Origin: an uncultured Clostridia bacterium
GTDB taxonomy: Bacteria; Bacillota; Clostridia; Christensenellales; Borkfalkiaceae
Reading direction: 5' to 3'
DNA length: 64,000 nucleotides
NCBI GenBank assembly: GCA_944327625.1
Contig: CALVHL010000001.1
Coordinates: forward strand, 1 to 64,000
Shown: positions 50,401-59,221 of the stretch, piece after piece
Numbering within the stretch: position 1 is the stretch's first letter
Layout: every line of letters begins with the position of its first letter
Notes under the pieces: generated by a model
Databases searched by the model: none
What the model saw: only the letters and a program-made list of their open reading frames with translations
What the model was told of the DNA's origin: nothing
Made by a program: the position numbers and the translations under genes

Positions 50401-50916
50401 AAGGTCGGCTACGAGCTCTATTCCAAGCTCCTCAAAGAGGAGCTGACGGGCGAAAGGCAGTTTTCGCCCGAGCTCGACATTCGCGTCGAGGCGTATATCC
50501 CCGAGAACTATATCGAGAGCAGCGCGGGCAGAATGGACTGCTATAAGGAGATTGCCGAAATCCGCAACGTCGCCGACTATAAGCGCGTAATGCGCTCTGT
50601 CATAGACAACTATGGCGAGCTGCCCGACGAGGTGCACAGCCTGATGATGATAGCCGTGCTCAAATCCTATTCGACGGCGTTCGGCGTGAGAAAGATAGCG
50701 ATAAATTCGGAGGGCGGCGTGCTCGAACTTTCGGGCGTGAACGCGCTCAACGACGGCAGACTTATGGCGGCTCTTGCCAAATATGGCAATCAGGCGACGC
50801 TCTCCATGACCAAGGCGCCCGAAATAATATTCGCTCCCGCGCGAAGTCCGCGCTCGACCATGCTTGCAATGACCAAATTTTTGAAAAATGCGGTAAGTTT
50901 CACGCAAAATCCATAA
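47494..50916 (+). CDS. mfd: Transcription-repair coupling factor
   Basis: 1140 residues; removes stalled RNA polymerase and recruits UvrA. In order: the UvrB-like N-terminus, the RNA-polymerase-interacting (CarD-like) domain near EIGDYAVHEKHGVGKITG, the translocase with LLCGDVGYGKTEVALRA (Walker A), DEEQRFGVEHKEKIK (DEEQ box), TATPIPRTL and the LRGRVGRG motif, and the C-terminal D7 domain. Start GTG. Confidence 0.97.
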   Translation: MNRNFFTAENLKGDYPSLKEDIRLGTPTAVFGVSDSQKYLTAGVLGCRVLYIVADSVAANRAYQALTVLSGKKCALLTPKDDVLLFKEASSKDALFRRIEGIRAMFGGAEIIVAEVEALLQYFPDKLDCIHLYTGEEFDFSSLPARLAEMGYVREYSVESKGSFAVRGDIIDIFPVGAENPVRIDFFGDEVEKIRPYDFASGERLSEVSGVEIIPALDCRIDESEKPGIISLLKVNLRECPTTQCYNRMSAVFSAIEEKLAAGAPFAGQDFLFPVLGCARSIFDILPPDTLIAFDECKSIYDRLVAAEKEHCERYEELRSGGEVCDFSLMQQMSSDAFMEGVKRFRNLALQTFTTELRFFSPLKTYNFRSVPSPTYLNSLPALAQDIKNWLSGGYRILVFSGGVKRYEKLNEFFGEEYISPDILPDRLDALVTVALSSEELAHGFILHESRLAVVGSGDIFTKPVTKRIRRRRGDMFSAPEIGDYAVHEKHGVGKITGTKKIETGDGIKEYVAVEYRGGDMLYLPVEQMDTLSKYVGEGQPTLSKIGGAEFERVKERVKASIKKLAFDLKLLYAERSERKGFRFPENAAMMEEFEQAFAYEETPDQLASIEEIKADMCSDKVMDRLLCGDVGYGKTEVALRAIYLCVLGGKQAALMCPSTILSEQHFNTAKERFAEFGVRVEKLNRFKTPKEQEKTLKELADGKIDLIIGTHRLLSDDVKFFDLGLLVLDEEQRFGVEHKEKIKHVKNTVDCLTMTATPIPRTLHMSLAGIRDISTINTPPTKRLPVQTYVVEETETLIRDAAVREITRGGQVFILYNRVESISAFAGRIAEIIPEGKVTYAHGRMEKSLLEANVFGFYRGEKNILVTTTIIENGIDLPNANTIIVIDADRLGISQLYQLRGRVGRGTRLASAYFTFKPDKVMTSDAAERLKAIMQFTELGSGYKIAMRDLEIRGAGNVLGPEQHGHMDKVGYELYSKLLKEELTGERQFSPELDIRVEAYIPENYIESSAGRMDCYKEIAEIRNVADYKRVMRSVIDNYGELPDEVHSLMMIAVLKSYSTAFGVRKIAINSEGGVLELSGVNALNDGRLMAALAKYGNQATLSMTKAPEIIFAPARSPRSTMLAMTKFLKNAVSFTQNP

Positions 50917-50924
50917 AAAATGAT

Positions 50925-50953
50925 TTGTCATTGCCGATAAAATATTATATAAT
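50925..50953 (+). promoter_or_regulatory. Promoter of the PrsA-like gene
   Basis: TTGTCA, a 17-nt spacer and TATAAT, so the gene can be read independently of mfd. Confidence 0.7.
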
Positions 50954-51004
50954 TATTTAAACTGCCTAATATGCGGAAGACATATCTCACGGAGATGTAA
51001 TTAA

Positions 51005-53167
51005 ATGAAAAGTAAAAAGCTCATCTGCGGCGCGGTAGCTGCGGCAATAACCCTGACGGCAACTTTTTCGGGTTGCGTAACCATCAACGAAAAGGATATG
51101 AAGCAGGTAATCGCCACCGTAGACATTACCAAAAGCGAGTCACTTGCCGAGGAATTCGGCGAATACACTTCGGCGATAACCGAAGAGTCCATTATCAAGC
51201 GCGACCTCATCGCCGCTTTCATTAACATGGGTTCGTCCTATGTCAGCAGCGGTTACAGCTATGCAGAGACGTTTGAACTTCTCGTCGACGCCCTCGTCGC
51301 AAACTCTGTAATTACCCAGTATTCCATACTCTACATCATAAAGGACAAGGTGGAGAGCGGGGAGATAAGCTTCGCGGAATATACCGCCAAGGAAACCGAG
51401 ATCGAAAAGCTTGAATATCTGCTCGGCGGAGAACAGTCTGAGGGTGTGCTTGCCGCAAAGTACAATCTCTATTATTCGCTCAACAGCCTGCTCGACAGCT
51501 ATGAGACCGACTATCTTACGGACAGCGAAGAATACGTCGGCACCGATACCCGCACGACGCCCGGTAACGTCGACACCTACGACGAGGACTATCTGCCCCT
51601 CGACGAGGACGGCAATCTCGACTATTACGTGTACACCGGCTACGGCGACTATCTCCTTGAAAATGCGGGCGTATATGAAGCGCAGGACGGCACGACCAAG
51701 CTCTCCCGCCGCAAGGCATACTCCAAACTCATAACCTATCTCAAAGGCAACTATATGCTGACGGAGGAGGACGAGAATACGCTTGACGTGCTCGAACTCT
51801 CCTACGCCCGCGACCAGTATATCGCACAGCTTCAGCAGTCGGTTGCCGAAGAATTCAGCGACATATATAACGAAAATCAGCAGAAGATCATAGACAGCGT
51901 CGACGAAAACGGCGTCTACACCTTCATCAAGGATAAGTATGACGGCGTTGACGGCTTGCTTACCGAGCAGACCAATACCTATTCTTCGACCTCTACTTTC
52001 GAGTCGGCGCTCGGCAACATCTCCGACACGTCTTTCATACTCTACGCTCCAAGTACCGAGGGCGACACGCAGGAAATAGACGGCACTTACGGCACTTACG
52101 GCTACGTCTACAACATTCTGCTTCCCTTCGACGCCGCACAGCAGACGCAGCTCAACACCATTCAGGACGCGCTTGAAAGCGGTCTCATCACCGACAGCCA
52201 GTACTATGCAGAGCGCAACAGCCTGCTCAAAAATATAGTCACCACCGACCAGCGTTCGGCGTGGTTCAACGGCGAAACCGACTATTCCTTCAACGCCAAC
52301 GAGGCAGGGCTCGACTATTACGGCAAGGACAGCGGCAGAGACTATCTGTTCTTTGAAAACAATCTCACCAAGACCGACGAATACGAGGAACTGACCAACT
52401 ATATCGGGCTCTATTCCTATAACGGCAAGGTCAAGGAGAACGAGAACGGCAGTTACAGCCTCGTCGCCAACAAGCTGACTATCGACGATATGCTTGACGA
52501 GTTCGTATCTTACGTCAACTACGTGCTCGGCGGCGAAAAGGTAGAAGTACACGCGGGCGACAGCCTTACGGGCAGCACGAGCGATTTCAGCGGATATTAC
52601 GCCGTTACCGACTTCACCAAGGACGGCGACGACAAGGAAATAGACTATTCCAAGCTCGTATATGCAACGGGCAAGGTAAGCCTTACCGACACATCCAAGG
52701 AAAATATGTATGTGTCGACCTCCGACAGGTATAAGGCAATGGCGGCAGTCAACGAGCTGCAGTTTGCCTACACCACCGATACGGGCATACTTTCCAACTA
52801 TCTCGGCTATTCCATCTCGGCTTATGAAACGAGCTATATCAAGGAGTTCGAGTACGCGGCACAGCAGGCGCTCAGAATGGGCGTCGGCGCGTTCAAGGTC
52901 TGCGCGGGCGACTATGGCTGGCACCTCATCTATGTCGTTGATACCTTCTCGTGGGAGGGCGGCAACGTCTATTCCCCTGAATGGACCAAGGAGAGAATAG
53001 AGACCGAGGGCACATTTGAAAATAAGTTCTACGAGTGGATAAAGGATTCTACGCTCAGCAACGAAGTTTCCATCAAGCGTTCGGAGATAATCGAGGGCTA
53101 TTCCAACGACACGACCGTCGTCAAGTTTGAAAAGACCTATCAGGACCTTCTGGAGCTTGACAGCTGA
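51005..53167 (+). CDS. PrsA/SurA-like secreted foldase lipoprotein
   Basis: 720 residues. The lipoprotein signal ends at TFSGC (Cys near 23). A helical N-terminal part follows (INEKDMKQVIATVDITKSES; YSYAETFELLVDALVANSVI), like SurA/PrsA chaperone arms. The C-terminal part ends in MGVGAFKVCAGDYGWHLIYVVD, the last strand pattern of a parvulin prolyl isomerase, though a full parvulin core is not clear. The middle 350 residues are Asp/Tyr-rich without known domains. In Clostridia a PrsA-like gene often follows mfd. Its stop overlaps the uppP ATG. Confidence 0.8.
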   Translation: MKSKKLICGAVAAAITLTATFSGCVTINEKDMKQVIATVDITKSESLAEEFGEYTSAITEESIIKRDLIAAFINMGSSYVSSGYSYAETFELLVDALVANSVITQYSILYIIKDKVESGEISFAEYTAKETEIEKLEYLLGGEQSEGVLAAKYNLYYSLNSLLDSYETDYLTDSEEYVGTDTRTTPGNVDTYDEDYLPLDEDGNLDYYVYTGYGDYLLENAGVYEAQDGTTKLSRRKAYSKLITYLKGNYMLTEEDENTLDVLELSYARDQYIAQLQQSVAEEFSDIYNENQQKIIDSVDENGVYTFIKDKYDGVDGLLTEQTNTYSSTSTFESALGNISDTSFILYAPSTEGDTQEIDGTYGTYGYVYNILLPFDAAQQTQLNTIQDALESGLITDSQYYAERNSLLKNIVTTDQRSAWFNGETDYSFNANEAGLDYYGKDSGRDYLFFENNLTKTDEYEELTNYIGLYSYNGKVKENENGSYSLVANKLTIDDMLDEFVSYVNYVLGGEKVEVHAGDSLTGSTSDFSGYYAVTDFTKDGDDKEIDYSKLVYATGKVSLTDTSKENMYVSTSDRYKAMAAVNELQFAYTTDTGILSNYLGYSISAYETSYIKEFEYAAQQALRMGVGAFKVCAGDYGWHLIYVVDTFSWEGGNVYSPEWTKERIETEGTFENKFYEWIKDSTLSNEVSIKRSEIIEGYSNDTTVVKFEKTYQDLLELDS

Positions 53168-53994
53168 TGCAGTGGTGGCAGGCGATAGTTCTGGGGCTTA
53201 CCCAGGGACTTACTGAATTTTTACCCGTATCGTCGAGCGGACACCTGACCTTTTTGCAGAGGGTGCTCGGCATAGATATAGGCGGGGCGGAACTGTTCTT
53301 CAATATTATTCTGCACCTCGGCACGCTCATCGCCGTCTGCATTATCTTCTGGCGGGACATTCTCGACCTGTTCAAAAAGCCCTTCAAAACGCTGCTCTAT
53401 CTCATCGTCGCGACTATTCCCGCGGCGATAGCGGGGTTGCTGCTCGACGACATAATCGAGGAAAACATAATGCACGGCGACTACGCCGCCATATTCCTCG
53501 GCTGTTTCTTCATAGTCACGGCGTGTGTGCTCTTTGCGACCGAACTCTACGTAAAGCGCCGAAAAAAGACCTATCCGCTGTGCTGGCGCACGACCATTCC
53601 CATGGGACTTGCCCAGGCGATAGCCATTGTCCCCGGGATTTCGAGGAGCGGCTCGACTATCTGTGCGGGTACTTTCGCGGGCGCAGATTCCGAAAGCGTT
53701 TCAAAGTTCTCGTTCCTCATGAGCATACCCGTCATTCTGGGCAGCTTCGTCGTCGAACTCGCCAAGGGGCTTCTCGACACGGAGGAGGGCTTTGCCTATT
53801 CTTTCAGCGTCGCAGGTCCGCAGTTCGGCTGGTGCATTGCGATAGGACTTATCGTCTCGGCGGTTTCGGGGCTCTTTGCCATAAAGGTAATGCTCGCGGC
53901 GATAAAGAAAGCCAACTATAAGTGGTTCAGCTTATATCTCGTGCTCCTTGCAATTACCTGCTTCGTGCTTTACAGCCAGGGGCTTTTCAACTGA
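53167..53994 (+). CDS. uppP: Undecaprenyl-diphosphatase
   Basis: 275 residues, eight membrane helices. Motifs LGLTQGLTEFLPVSSSGHL and PGISRSGSTI hold the catalytic residues. It recycles undecaprenyl diphosphate for peptidoglycan synthesis and confers bacitracin tolerance. Start overlaps the previous stop by one base. Confidence 0.96.
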   Translation: MQWWQAIVLGLTQGLTEFLPVSSSGHLTFLQRVLGIDIGGAELFFNIILHLGTLIAVCIIFWRDILDLFKKPFKTLLYLIVATIPAAIAGLLLDDIIEENIMHGDYAAIFLGCFFIVTACVLFATELYVKRRKKTYPLCWRTTIPMGLAQAIAIVPGISRSGSTICAGTFAGADSESVSKFSFLMSIPVILGSFVVELAKGLLDTEEGFAYSFSVAGPQFGWCIAIGLIVSAVSGLFAIKVMLAAIKKANYKWFSLYLVLLAITCFVLYSQGLFN

Positions 53995-54011
53995 TTTAAT
54001 CAAAACTGACT

Positions 54012-54045
54012 GCGGCGGAAATACATTCCGCCGCTTTTGCTTTTT
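54012..54045 (+). terminator. Terminator of uppP
   Basis: GCGGCGGAA and TTCCGCCGC with a 5-nt loop, then TTTTGCTTTTT. Confidence 0.88.
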
Positions 54046-54101
54046 GCGATGAAAAAAATCAAAAAAAGCAATAAAATCGGCGTGAAATTTTAATTCATCT
54101 A

Positions 54102-54130
54102 TTGCAATTTCGCCCGAAAAGATATATAAT
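54102..54130 (+). promoter_or_regulatory. Promoter of the thi operon
   Basis: TTGCAA, a 17-nt spacer and TATAAT. Confidence 0.75.
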
Positions 54131-54137
54131 AATGTGT

Positions 54138-54237
54138 GACAATACGGGAGCTTGTTGGCTATGCCGCACGGGCTGAGAGGGAGGTGACGCCTCCGACCGT
54201 CAATCTGATTTGGGTAATGCCAACGTAGAGAAATTTG
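54138..54237 (+). promoter_or_regulatory. TPP riboswitch (THI element)
   Basis: Landmarks in order: ACGGGAGC, GGGCTGAGAGGGAGG, CCTCCGACCG, CAATCTGATTTGGGTAATGCC and AACGTAGAGAA. It lies 65 nt upstream of thiS and before a terminator. Confidence 0.93.
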
Positions 54238-54251
54238 TTTTGAAATCATGC

Positions 54252-54288
54252 GGGAAGTTACCTATCGGGGCAACTTCCCATTTTTTTT
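54252..54288 (+). terminator. TPP-riboswitch terminator
   Basis: GGGAAGTT and AACTTCCC with a 12-nt loop, then A and eight T. It should form when TPP is bound. Confidence 0.88.
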
Positions 54289-54300
54289 GGCAGGTATAAA

Positions 54301-54495
54301 GTGATCAAGGTAAATGAAAGCTATGTCGACATGGCGGGCAGAACGCTTGCCGAATACTTCTCGACGACTTCCTACGACGTGCGTCGCATTGCCGTCGAAC
54401 TCAACGGACAGATAGTTCCCAAGGCAAAGTATGCCGAAACCGTGCTCCGCGACGGCGACGTCGTCGAAGTAGTCAGCTTTGTGGGCGGCGGTTGA
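54301..54495 (+). CDS. thiS: Sulfur carrier protein ThiS
   Basis: A 64-residue ubiquitin-like protein ending VSFVGGG, the C-terminal Gly-Gly to which sulfur is added for thiazole synthesis. Start GTG with AGG upstream. First gene of the operon; the thiF-like ATG is 1 nt after its stop. Confidence 0.92.
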   Translation: MIKVNESYVDMAGRTLAEYFSTTSYDVRRIAVELNGQIVPKAKYAETVLRDGDVVEVVSFVGGG

Positions 54496-54496
54496 T

Positions 54497-55135
54497 ATGG
54501 GCGTTCCGACGAGGGAGGAGATGCTCGCCGCGGCGACCGCGCGGCACGGCAGGGAAAATCAGCAAAAGCTCTCCCGCGCGACGGTTGCCGTCTGCGGGCT
54601 GGGCGGACTGGGTAGCAATACGGCGATAGCCCTCGCCCGCGCGGGTGTGGGCAAGCTCATCTTAATCGACTTCGACAGGGTGGACGTCTCAAATCTTCAC
54701 CGTCAGCAGTATAAGGCAGGTCAGGTCGGAATGTTCAAGATCGAGGCTCTCGCCGAAAATCTCGCCGAAATTGCCCCCTATATCGTCGTCGAAAAGGTCT
54801 GCGAGCGCATAACCGAGGACAACGTCCTGCGCCTTGTTGAGGGCGCGGATATAGTCTGCGAGGCGCTCGACAATGCCGAGAGCAAGGCAATGCTCGTCGA
54901 AAACGTGCTTGCCGCTTACCCATCGAAATATATCGTCGCGTGTTCGGGAATGGCGGGCTTCGGCTCGGTAAACGCCATAAAGACGCGCCGCGTATCGCCA
55001 AAATTCTATCTCTGCGGCGACGGGCAGAGCGACGTCGGCGACGGCGTTGGGCTTGTCGCTTCGCGCGTAATGCTGTGCGCCGCGCATCAGGCGCATACGG
55101 TCGTGCGCATAATCACGGGACAAACAGAGGTCTGA
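54497..55135 (+). CDS. thiF: ThiS adenylyltransferase ThiF (family 2)
   Basis: 212 residues. The nucleotide motif VCGLGGLGSNTAIALARAGVG, the IDFDRVDVSNLHRQQY site and the adenylation Asp in EALDNAESK match the short ThiF form (TIGR02354). It activates the ThiS C-terminus with ATP. This form lacks the zinc-cysteine extension, so the sulfur donor relies on another protein. Confidence 0.92.
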   Translation: MGVPTREEMLAAATARHGRENQQKLSRATVAVCGLGGLGSNTAIALARAGVGKLILIDFDRVDVSNLHRQQYKAGQVGMFKIEALAENLAEIAPYIVVEKVCERITEDNVLRLVEGADIVCEALDNAESKAMLVENVLAAYPSKYIVACSGMAGFGSVNAIKTRRVSPKFYLCGDGQSDVGDGVGLVASRVMLCAAHQAHTVVRIITGQTEV

Positions 55136-55176
55136 AAATATAAGCGCCGAAAGCTATTCGGCAAGGAAGTAAAGAT

Positions 55177-55950
55177 ATGGAAAATCAGGATAAATTTGTT
55201 TTAGGCGGCAGGGAATTTTCCTCCCGCTTCATACTCGGCTCGGGCAAGTATTCGATGAAGCTCATCGAGGCGGCGGTTAAAGACGCGGGGGCGGAGATAA
55301 TCACGCTCGCCGTGCGCAGGGCGAACACCAAGGAGCAGGAGAATATACTCGACTATATTCCCAAGGGCGTAACCCTGCTCCCCAACACTTCGGGCGCGAG
55401 GACGGCGGAAGAAGCCGTCAGAATAGCCCGCCTCGCCCGCGAGCTGGGTTGCGGCGACTTCGTAAAGATCGAGATAATGCGCGACACCAAATATCTCCTG
55501 CCCGACAATCAGGCAACCATAAAGGCGACCGAAATACTCGCCAGAGAGGGCTTCGTGGTATTGCCCTATATGTACCCCGACCTCAACGTCGCCCGCGACC
55601 TCGTTAATGCAGGCGCGGCGGCGGTAATGCCGCTCGCATCGCCCATCGGCTCTAACCGCGGGCTTGCAACGCGCGACTTCATACAGATACTCATCGACGA
55701 GAGCGACCTGCCCGTAATTGTCGACGCAGGCATCGGCAAGCCCTCGCAGGCGTGTGAGGCAATGGAGATTGGTGCGGCGGCGATAATGGCAAATACCGCG
55801 CTCGCTACGGCGGGCAATCTGCCTTTAATGGCTTCGGCGTTCCGTCAGGCAATCGAGGCGGGCAGAAAGGCATATCTTTCAGGGCTTGGCAGGGTGCTCG
55901 TCAGGGGCGCGTCGGCTTCCGATCCGCTCACGGGCTTCCTCGGCGAGTGA
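55177..55950 (+). CDS. thiG: Thiazole synthase
   Basis: 257 residues. [19 protein letters not shown] start, Schiff-base lysine in [33 protein letters not shown] and [19 protein letters not shown] are the family set. It builds the thiazole phosphate from DXP, ThiS thiocarboxylate and dehydroglycine. Confidence 0.97.
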   Translation: MENQDKFVLGGREFSSRFILGSGKYSMKLIEAAVKDAGAEIITLAVRRANTKEQENILDYIPKGVTLLPNTSGARTAEEAVRIARLARELGCGDFVKIEIMRDTKYLLPDNQATIKATEILAREGFVVLPYMYPDLNVARDLVNAGAAAVMPLASPIGSNRGLATRDFIQILIDESDLPVIVDAGIGKPSQACEAMEIGAAAIMANTALATAGNLPLMASAFRQAIEAGRKAYLSGLGRVLVRGASASDPLTGFLGE

Positions 55951-55958
55951 GGCGGAGC

Positions 55959-57212
55959 ATGGAAAATAAATTTTTCGTTGATTCGGAATTTCTCTCCCCC
56001 GCCGCGCTCGAAAAGAAGCACAGGCTTGAAACCGATCCCTCGTCGCGTACCGACTGCATGCAGTACATGGAGGGAATGGAGCAGATAAAGTCCGACGTGC
56101 GGGAAAACGTAATGAGCCACGTCGACGCCTATGACTATGACAGCTACACCGCCGCCGACGTCGAGGCGGCGCTCGGCAGGGAACGCTGTACGATAGAGGA
56201 CTTCAAGGCGCTCTTGTCGCCTGCGGCAATGCCCTATCTCGAACGCATGGCACAGCGGGCGAGGATAGAGACAAGTCGGCATTTCGGCAATACCGTCTAT
56301 ATGTTCACGCCGCTCTACATAGCCAACTACTGCGAAAATTACTGCGTCTATTGCGGCTTCAACTGCTATAACCACATACGCAGAATGAAGCTTTCGATGG
56401 AGCAGATAGAGCACGAAATGAAGGTCATTGCCGACAGCGGAATGGAGGAAATACTCATTCTTACGGGCGAAAGCAGGGCAAAGAGCGATGTAAAATATAT
56501 CGGCGAAGCCTGCAAGCTCGCCAGAAAATATTTTCGTATGGTCGGGCTGGAAATCTATCCCGTCAATACTGACGAATACGCTTACCTTCACGAATGCGGC
56601 GCGGATTACGTCACGGTCTTTCAGGAGACTTACGACAGCGTCAAGTACGAGACGCTTCATCTTCTCGGGCATAAGCGCGTCTGGCCGTACAGGTTCGACT
56701 CGCAGGAGCGCGCACTCCGCGGCGGTATGCGCGGCGTGGCGTTCTCGGCGCTTCTCGGGCTGTCCGATTTCAGAAAAGACGCGCTCGCGACGGGGCTTCA
56801 CGCCTATTTCTTACAGCGCAAATACCCCTCGGCGGAGATGTCTCTATCCTGCCCGAGGCTTCGCCCTATCATCAATAACGACAAGATCAACCCCCTCGAC
56901 GTGGGCGAAAAACAGCTCTGTCAGGTGCTGTGCGCGTACAGGATATTCCTGCCTTACGTCGGCATAACCGTATCTTCGAGGGAGAGCGCGTCATTCCGCA
57001 ACGGCATTGTCAAGATAGCCGCAACCAAGGTCTCGGCGGGCGTATCCACGGGCATAGGCGACCACGAGAGCAAGTACACGGGCAAACAGTCCGAGGGCGA
57101 GGAGGGCGACGAACAGTTCGAGATAAGCGACAGCCGCAGCCTCGAAAGAATGTACGACGACATGAGTAAGGAGGGGCTTCAGCCCGTGCTGAACGACTAT
57201 ATCGATGTCTGA
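55959..57212 (+). CDS. thiH: 2-iminoacetate synthase
   Basis: 417 residues, radical SAM. The cluster motif C-E-N-Y-C-V-Y-C fits C-x3-C-x2-C, after FTPLYIANY. It splits tyrosine to dehydroglycine for ThiG, the anaerobic route instead of ThiO. ATG 55959 preceded by GGCGGAG. It overlaps the next gene by 8 nt. Confidence 0.96.
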   Translation: MENKFFVDSEFLSPAALEKKHRLETDPSSRTDCMQYMEGMEQIKSDVRENVMSHVDAYDYDSYTAADVEAALGRERCTIEDFKALLSPAAMPYLERMAQRARIETSRHFGNTVYMFTPLYIANYCENYCVYCGFNCYNHIRRMKLSMEQIEHEMKVIADSGMEEILILTGESRAKSDVKYIGEACKLARKYFRMVGLEIYPVNTDEYAYLHECGADYVTVFQETYDSVKYETLHLLGHKRVWPYRFDSQERALRGGMRGVAFSALLGLSDFRKDALATGLHAYFLQRKYPSAEMSLSCPRLRPIINNDKINPLDVGEKQLCQVLCAYRIFLPYVGITVSSRESASFRNGIVKIAATKVSAGVSTGIGDHESKYTGKQSEGEEGDEQFEISDSRSLERMYDDMSKEGLQPVLNDYIDV

Positions 57213-57804
57213 CATAGTCGTCGTCACCTCGTCACAGCTCTGCAAGTGCGATTTTTTGAAGCGCATTGAAAGCATTGCCGCCGCCCGCCCCCGCGCAGTA
57301 ATTCTGCGCGAGAAGCAGCTCTCCGAGGAGGAGTATTTCCGCCTTGCCCAAAGGGTAAAGGACATACTCTTGCCGAGCGGAATAAAGCTCATCTGCCATA
57401 ACTTCGTCGACGCGGCGATAAGGCTCAAGGTCAAAAGTATTCATCTCCCGCTTGCCGTGCTCAAAAATACGCCGAGGGAAAAGCTATTATTCTTTGAAGA
57501 AATCGGCGCGTCCTGCCATTCGATTGAGGATATTGCCGAGGCAAAGGCGGCGGGCTGCACCTACGCGACAATCGGAAATATATTTGAAACCGACTGCAAA
57601 AAGGGGCTCAAAGGCAGGGGAACGGACTTCCTCGAAAGGTGTTGCAGACAGAATATTCTGCCCTTATGGGCGATAGGCGGCATAACGGCGGAAAATATTG
57701 CCTCCGTCCGCGCGGCGGGCGCACAATGTTGCTGCATAATGAGCGCATTCATGCGCTGCGACGATCCCAAAATACTTTTATCGTCGCTTGAAAGGGGAAA
57801 ATAA
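57205..57804 (+). CDS. tenI: TenI/ThiE-like protein, probable thiazole tautomerase
   Basis: 199 residues of the ThiE fold. VILREKQL, ICHNF, the TenI-type IFETDCKKGLKGRG loop and AIGGITAEN are present. In TenI a His precedes the F of this loop; here it is Asn (IGNIF), so tautomerase activity may be altered. Placed between thiH and thiE, its stop and the thiE start overlap by one base. Confidence 0.82.
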   Translation: MSDIVVVTSSQLCKCDFLKRIESIAAARPRAVILREKQLSEEEYFRLAQRVKDILLPSGIKLICHNFVDAAIRLKVKSIHLPLAVLKNTPREKLLFFEEIGASCHSIEDIAEAKAAGCTYATIGNIFETDCKKGLKGRGTDFLERCCRQNILPLWAIGGITAENIASVRAAGAQCCCIMSAFMRCDDPKILLSSLERGK

Positions 57805-58493
57805 TGGCAATTGACAGAAAAGAACTTACGCTCTACGCGATAACCGACAGGGCGTGGACGGGCAAGCGCACGTTGGAGGAGCAGATAGCCCTCGCAATAG
57901 AGGGCGGCGCAACCATAGTGCAGCTGCGCGAAAAGGGTATTCCCGACGAAATTTACGAAGCCCGCGCCCGCTCGGCAAAGGCGGCTTGCGCACCATACGG
58001 TGTAAAGCTCATCATAGACGACAATGTTCAGGTCGCGCTCAGAAGCGGCGCTGACGGCGTTCACGTCGGCATAGAGGATATGCCCGTCGACGAGATAAGG
58101 TCGGCGGTAGTTCAGTATTGGCTCGAACGCGGCAAACTGCTGTCCGTCGCAATGGAACGCGCCAAAAAATTCATAATAGGCGCGACGGCAAAGACGGTCG
58201 AACAGGCGCGGGAGGCGCAGTCCGCAGGCGCAGACTATCTCGGCGTGGGCGCGGTTTTCCCCTCGCCAACTAAGACAAACGCCATAAGAATAACAAAGGA
58301 AATGCTCGCCGAAATAACTTCGTCCGTTACCATTCCCGTAGTGGCGATAGGCGGCATAACGGCGGAAAATATGCGCGAAATAGCGCACAGCGGAATAAGC
58401 GGAGTTGCCGTCGTCTCAGCGATATTCGCAAGCGACGACGTGTATAACGCCGCAAAACTTCTGCGCCGCACGGCAGAGGAGATAATTAAGTGA
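57804..58493 (+). CDS. thiE: Thiamine-phosphate synthase
   Basis: 229 residues. QLREKGIP, IIDDNVQVALRSGADGVHVG and the pyrophosphate loop VFPSPTKTNA are intact, as is VAIGGITAEN. It joins HMP-PP and thiazole phosphate to thiamin phosphate. The following gene overlaps by 4 nt. Confidence 0.95.
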   Translation: MAIDRKELTLYAITDRAWTGKRTLEEQIALAIEGGATIVQLREKGIPDEIYEARARSAKAACAPYGVKLIIDDNVQVALRSGADGVHVGIEDMPVDEIRSAVVQYWLERGKLLSVAMERAKKFIIGATAKTVEQAREAQSAGADYLGVGAVFPSPTKTNAIRITKEMLAEITSSVTIPVVAIGGITAENMREIAHSGISGVAVVSAIFASDDVYNAAKLLRRTAEEIIK

Positions 58494-59152
58494 GTGCCTT
58501 CGGCATAATCTTTGACCTTGACGGCACTATCTTAGACTCTATGAGTGTGTGGAACGGCGTTGCCGAGAAGTACCTCGGCACACTTTCGGTCGTTCCCGAA
58601 AGCGGGCTGTCGGCAAAACTTGACAGAATGTCCTTTGCCGAGGGCGTAAAGTATGTGCGCTGCACATATCTTCCAGACAGGACCGAAAGCCAGATCTCGG
58701 ACGGCATTTTTGCCATAATCGAGCGCGCTTACAGGTATGAAATACCGCTCAAAGCGGGCATGGGCGAATTTATAGAAAAGCTCAGTCTTGCGGGCATACC
58801 GATGAGCGTCGCCACTTCCAATATGAAAAAGACGGCCTGCGCCGCGCTCGAAAGGCTGGGTATTTTGTCGTATTTCAGCCATATAATAACCTCCGACGAG
58901 GTCTCGGCGGGCAAGGACAGCCCAGAAATCTATTTCCGCGCGGCAAAGCTCATGAACGTCGCCGCCGCAAACAGCTGGGTTATCGAGGACGCGCCCCACG
59001 CAGTCAACTGCGCTAAATCGGCAGGCTTTAAAGTGGCTGCCGTCCGCGAGAGAAAGTGGGCGGGGGAGTGGGGCAATATCGCCCGCCTTGCCGACTTTTC
59101 GGTAAGCCGTGCAGACGACCTTAAAACGCTGTACGAAATAATCAGTAATTAA
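58490..59152 (+). CDS. HAD-superfamily phosphatase in the thi operon
   Basis: 220 residues. Motif I FDLDGTILDSM, motif II VATSNMKKT and motif III-IV GKDSPEIYFRAAKLM...VIEDAPHA are the beta-phosphoglucomutase-like HAD set. It lies between thiE and thiD and could be a thiamin phosphate phosphatase or remove phosphate from a pathway intermediate; this is inference from position. Start GTG in an ATGA-type overlap. Confidence 0.88.
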   Translation: MSAFGIIFDLDGTILDSMSVWNGVAEKYLGTLSVVPESGLSAKLDRMSFAEGVKYVRCTYLPDRTESQISDGIFAIIERAYRYEIPLKAGMGEFIEKLSLAGIPMSVATSNMKKTACAALERLGILSYFSHIITSDEVSAGKDSPEIYFRAAKLMNVAAANSWVIEDAPHAVNCAKSAGFKVAAVRERKWAGEWGNIARLADFSVSRADDLKTLYEIISN

Positions 59153-59221
59153 ATTAAAAATAACGGCAGATTGAGGGCACCGCCTTCTGTCGTTCAATAA
59201 AACAATGCGAGGTAAAAATAA

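Noticed and set aside
53167-53994. Bacitracin resistance as an acquired trait
   Set aside because: uppP is a core cell-wall recycling gene with core-like composition and context.
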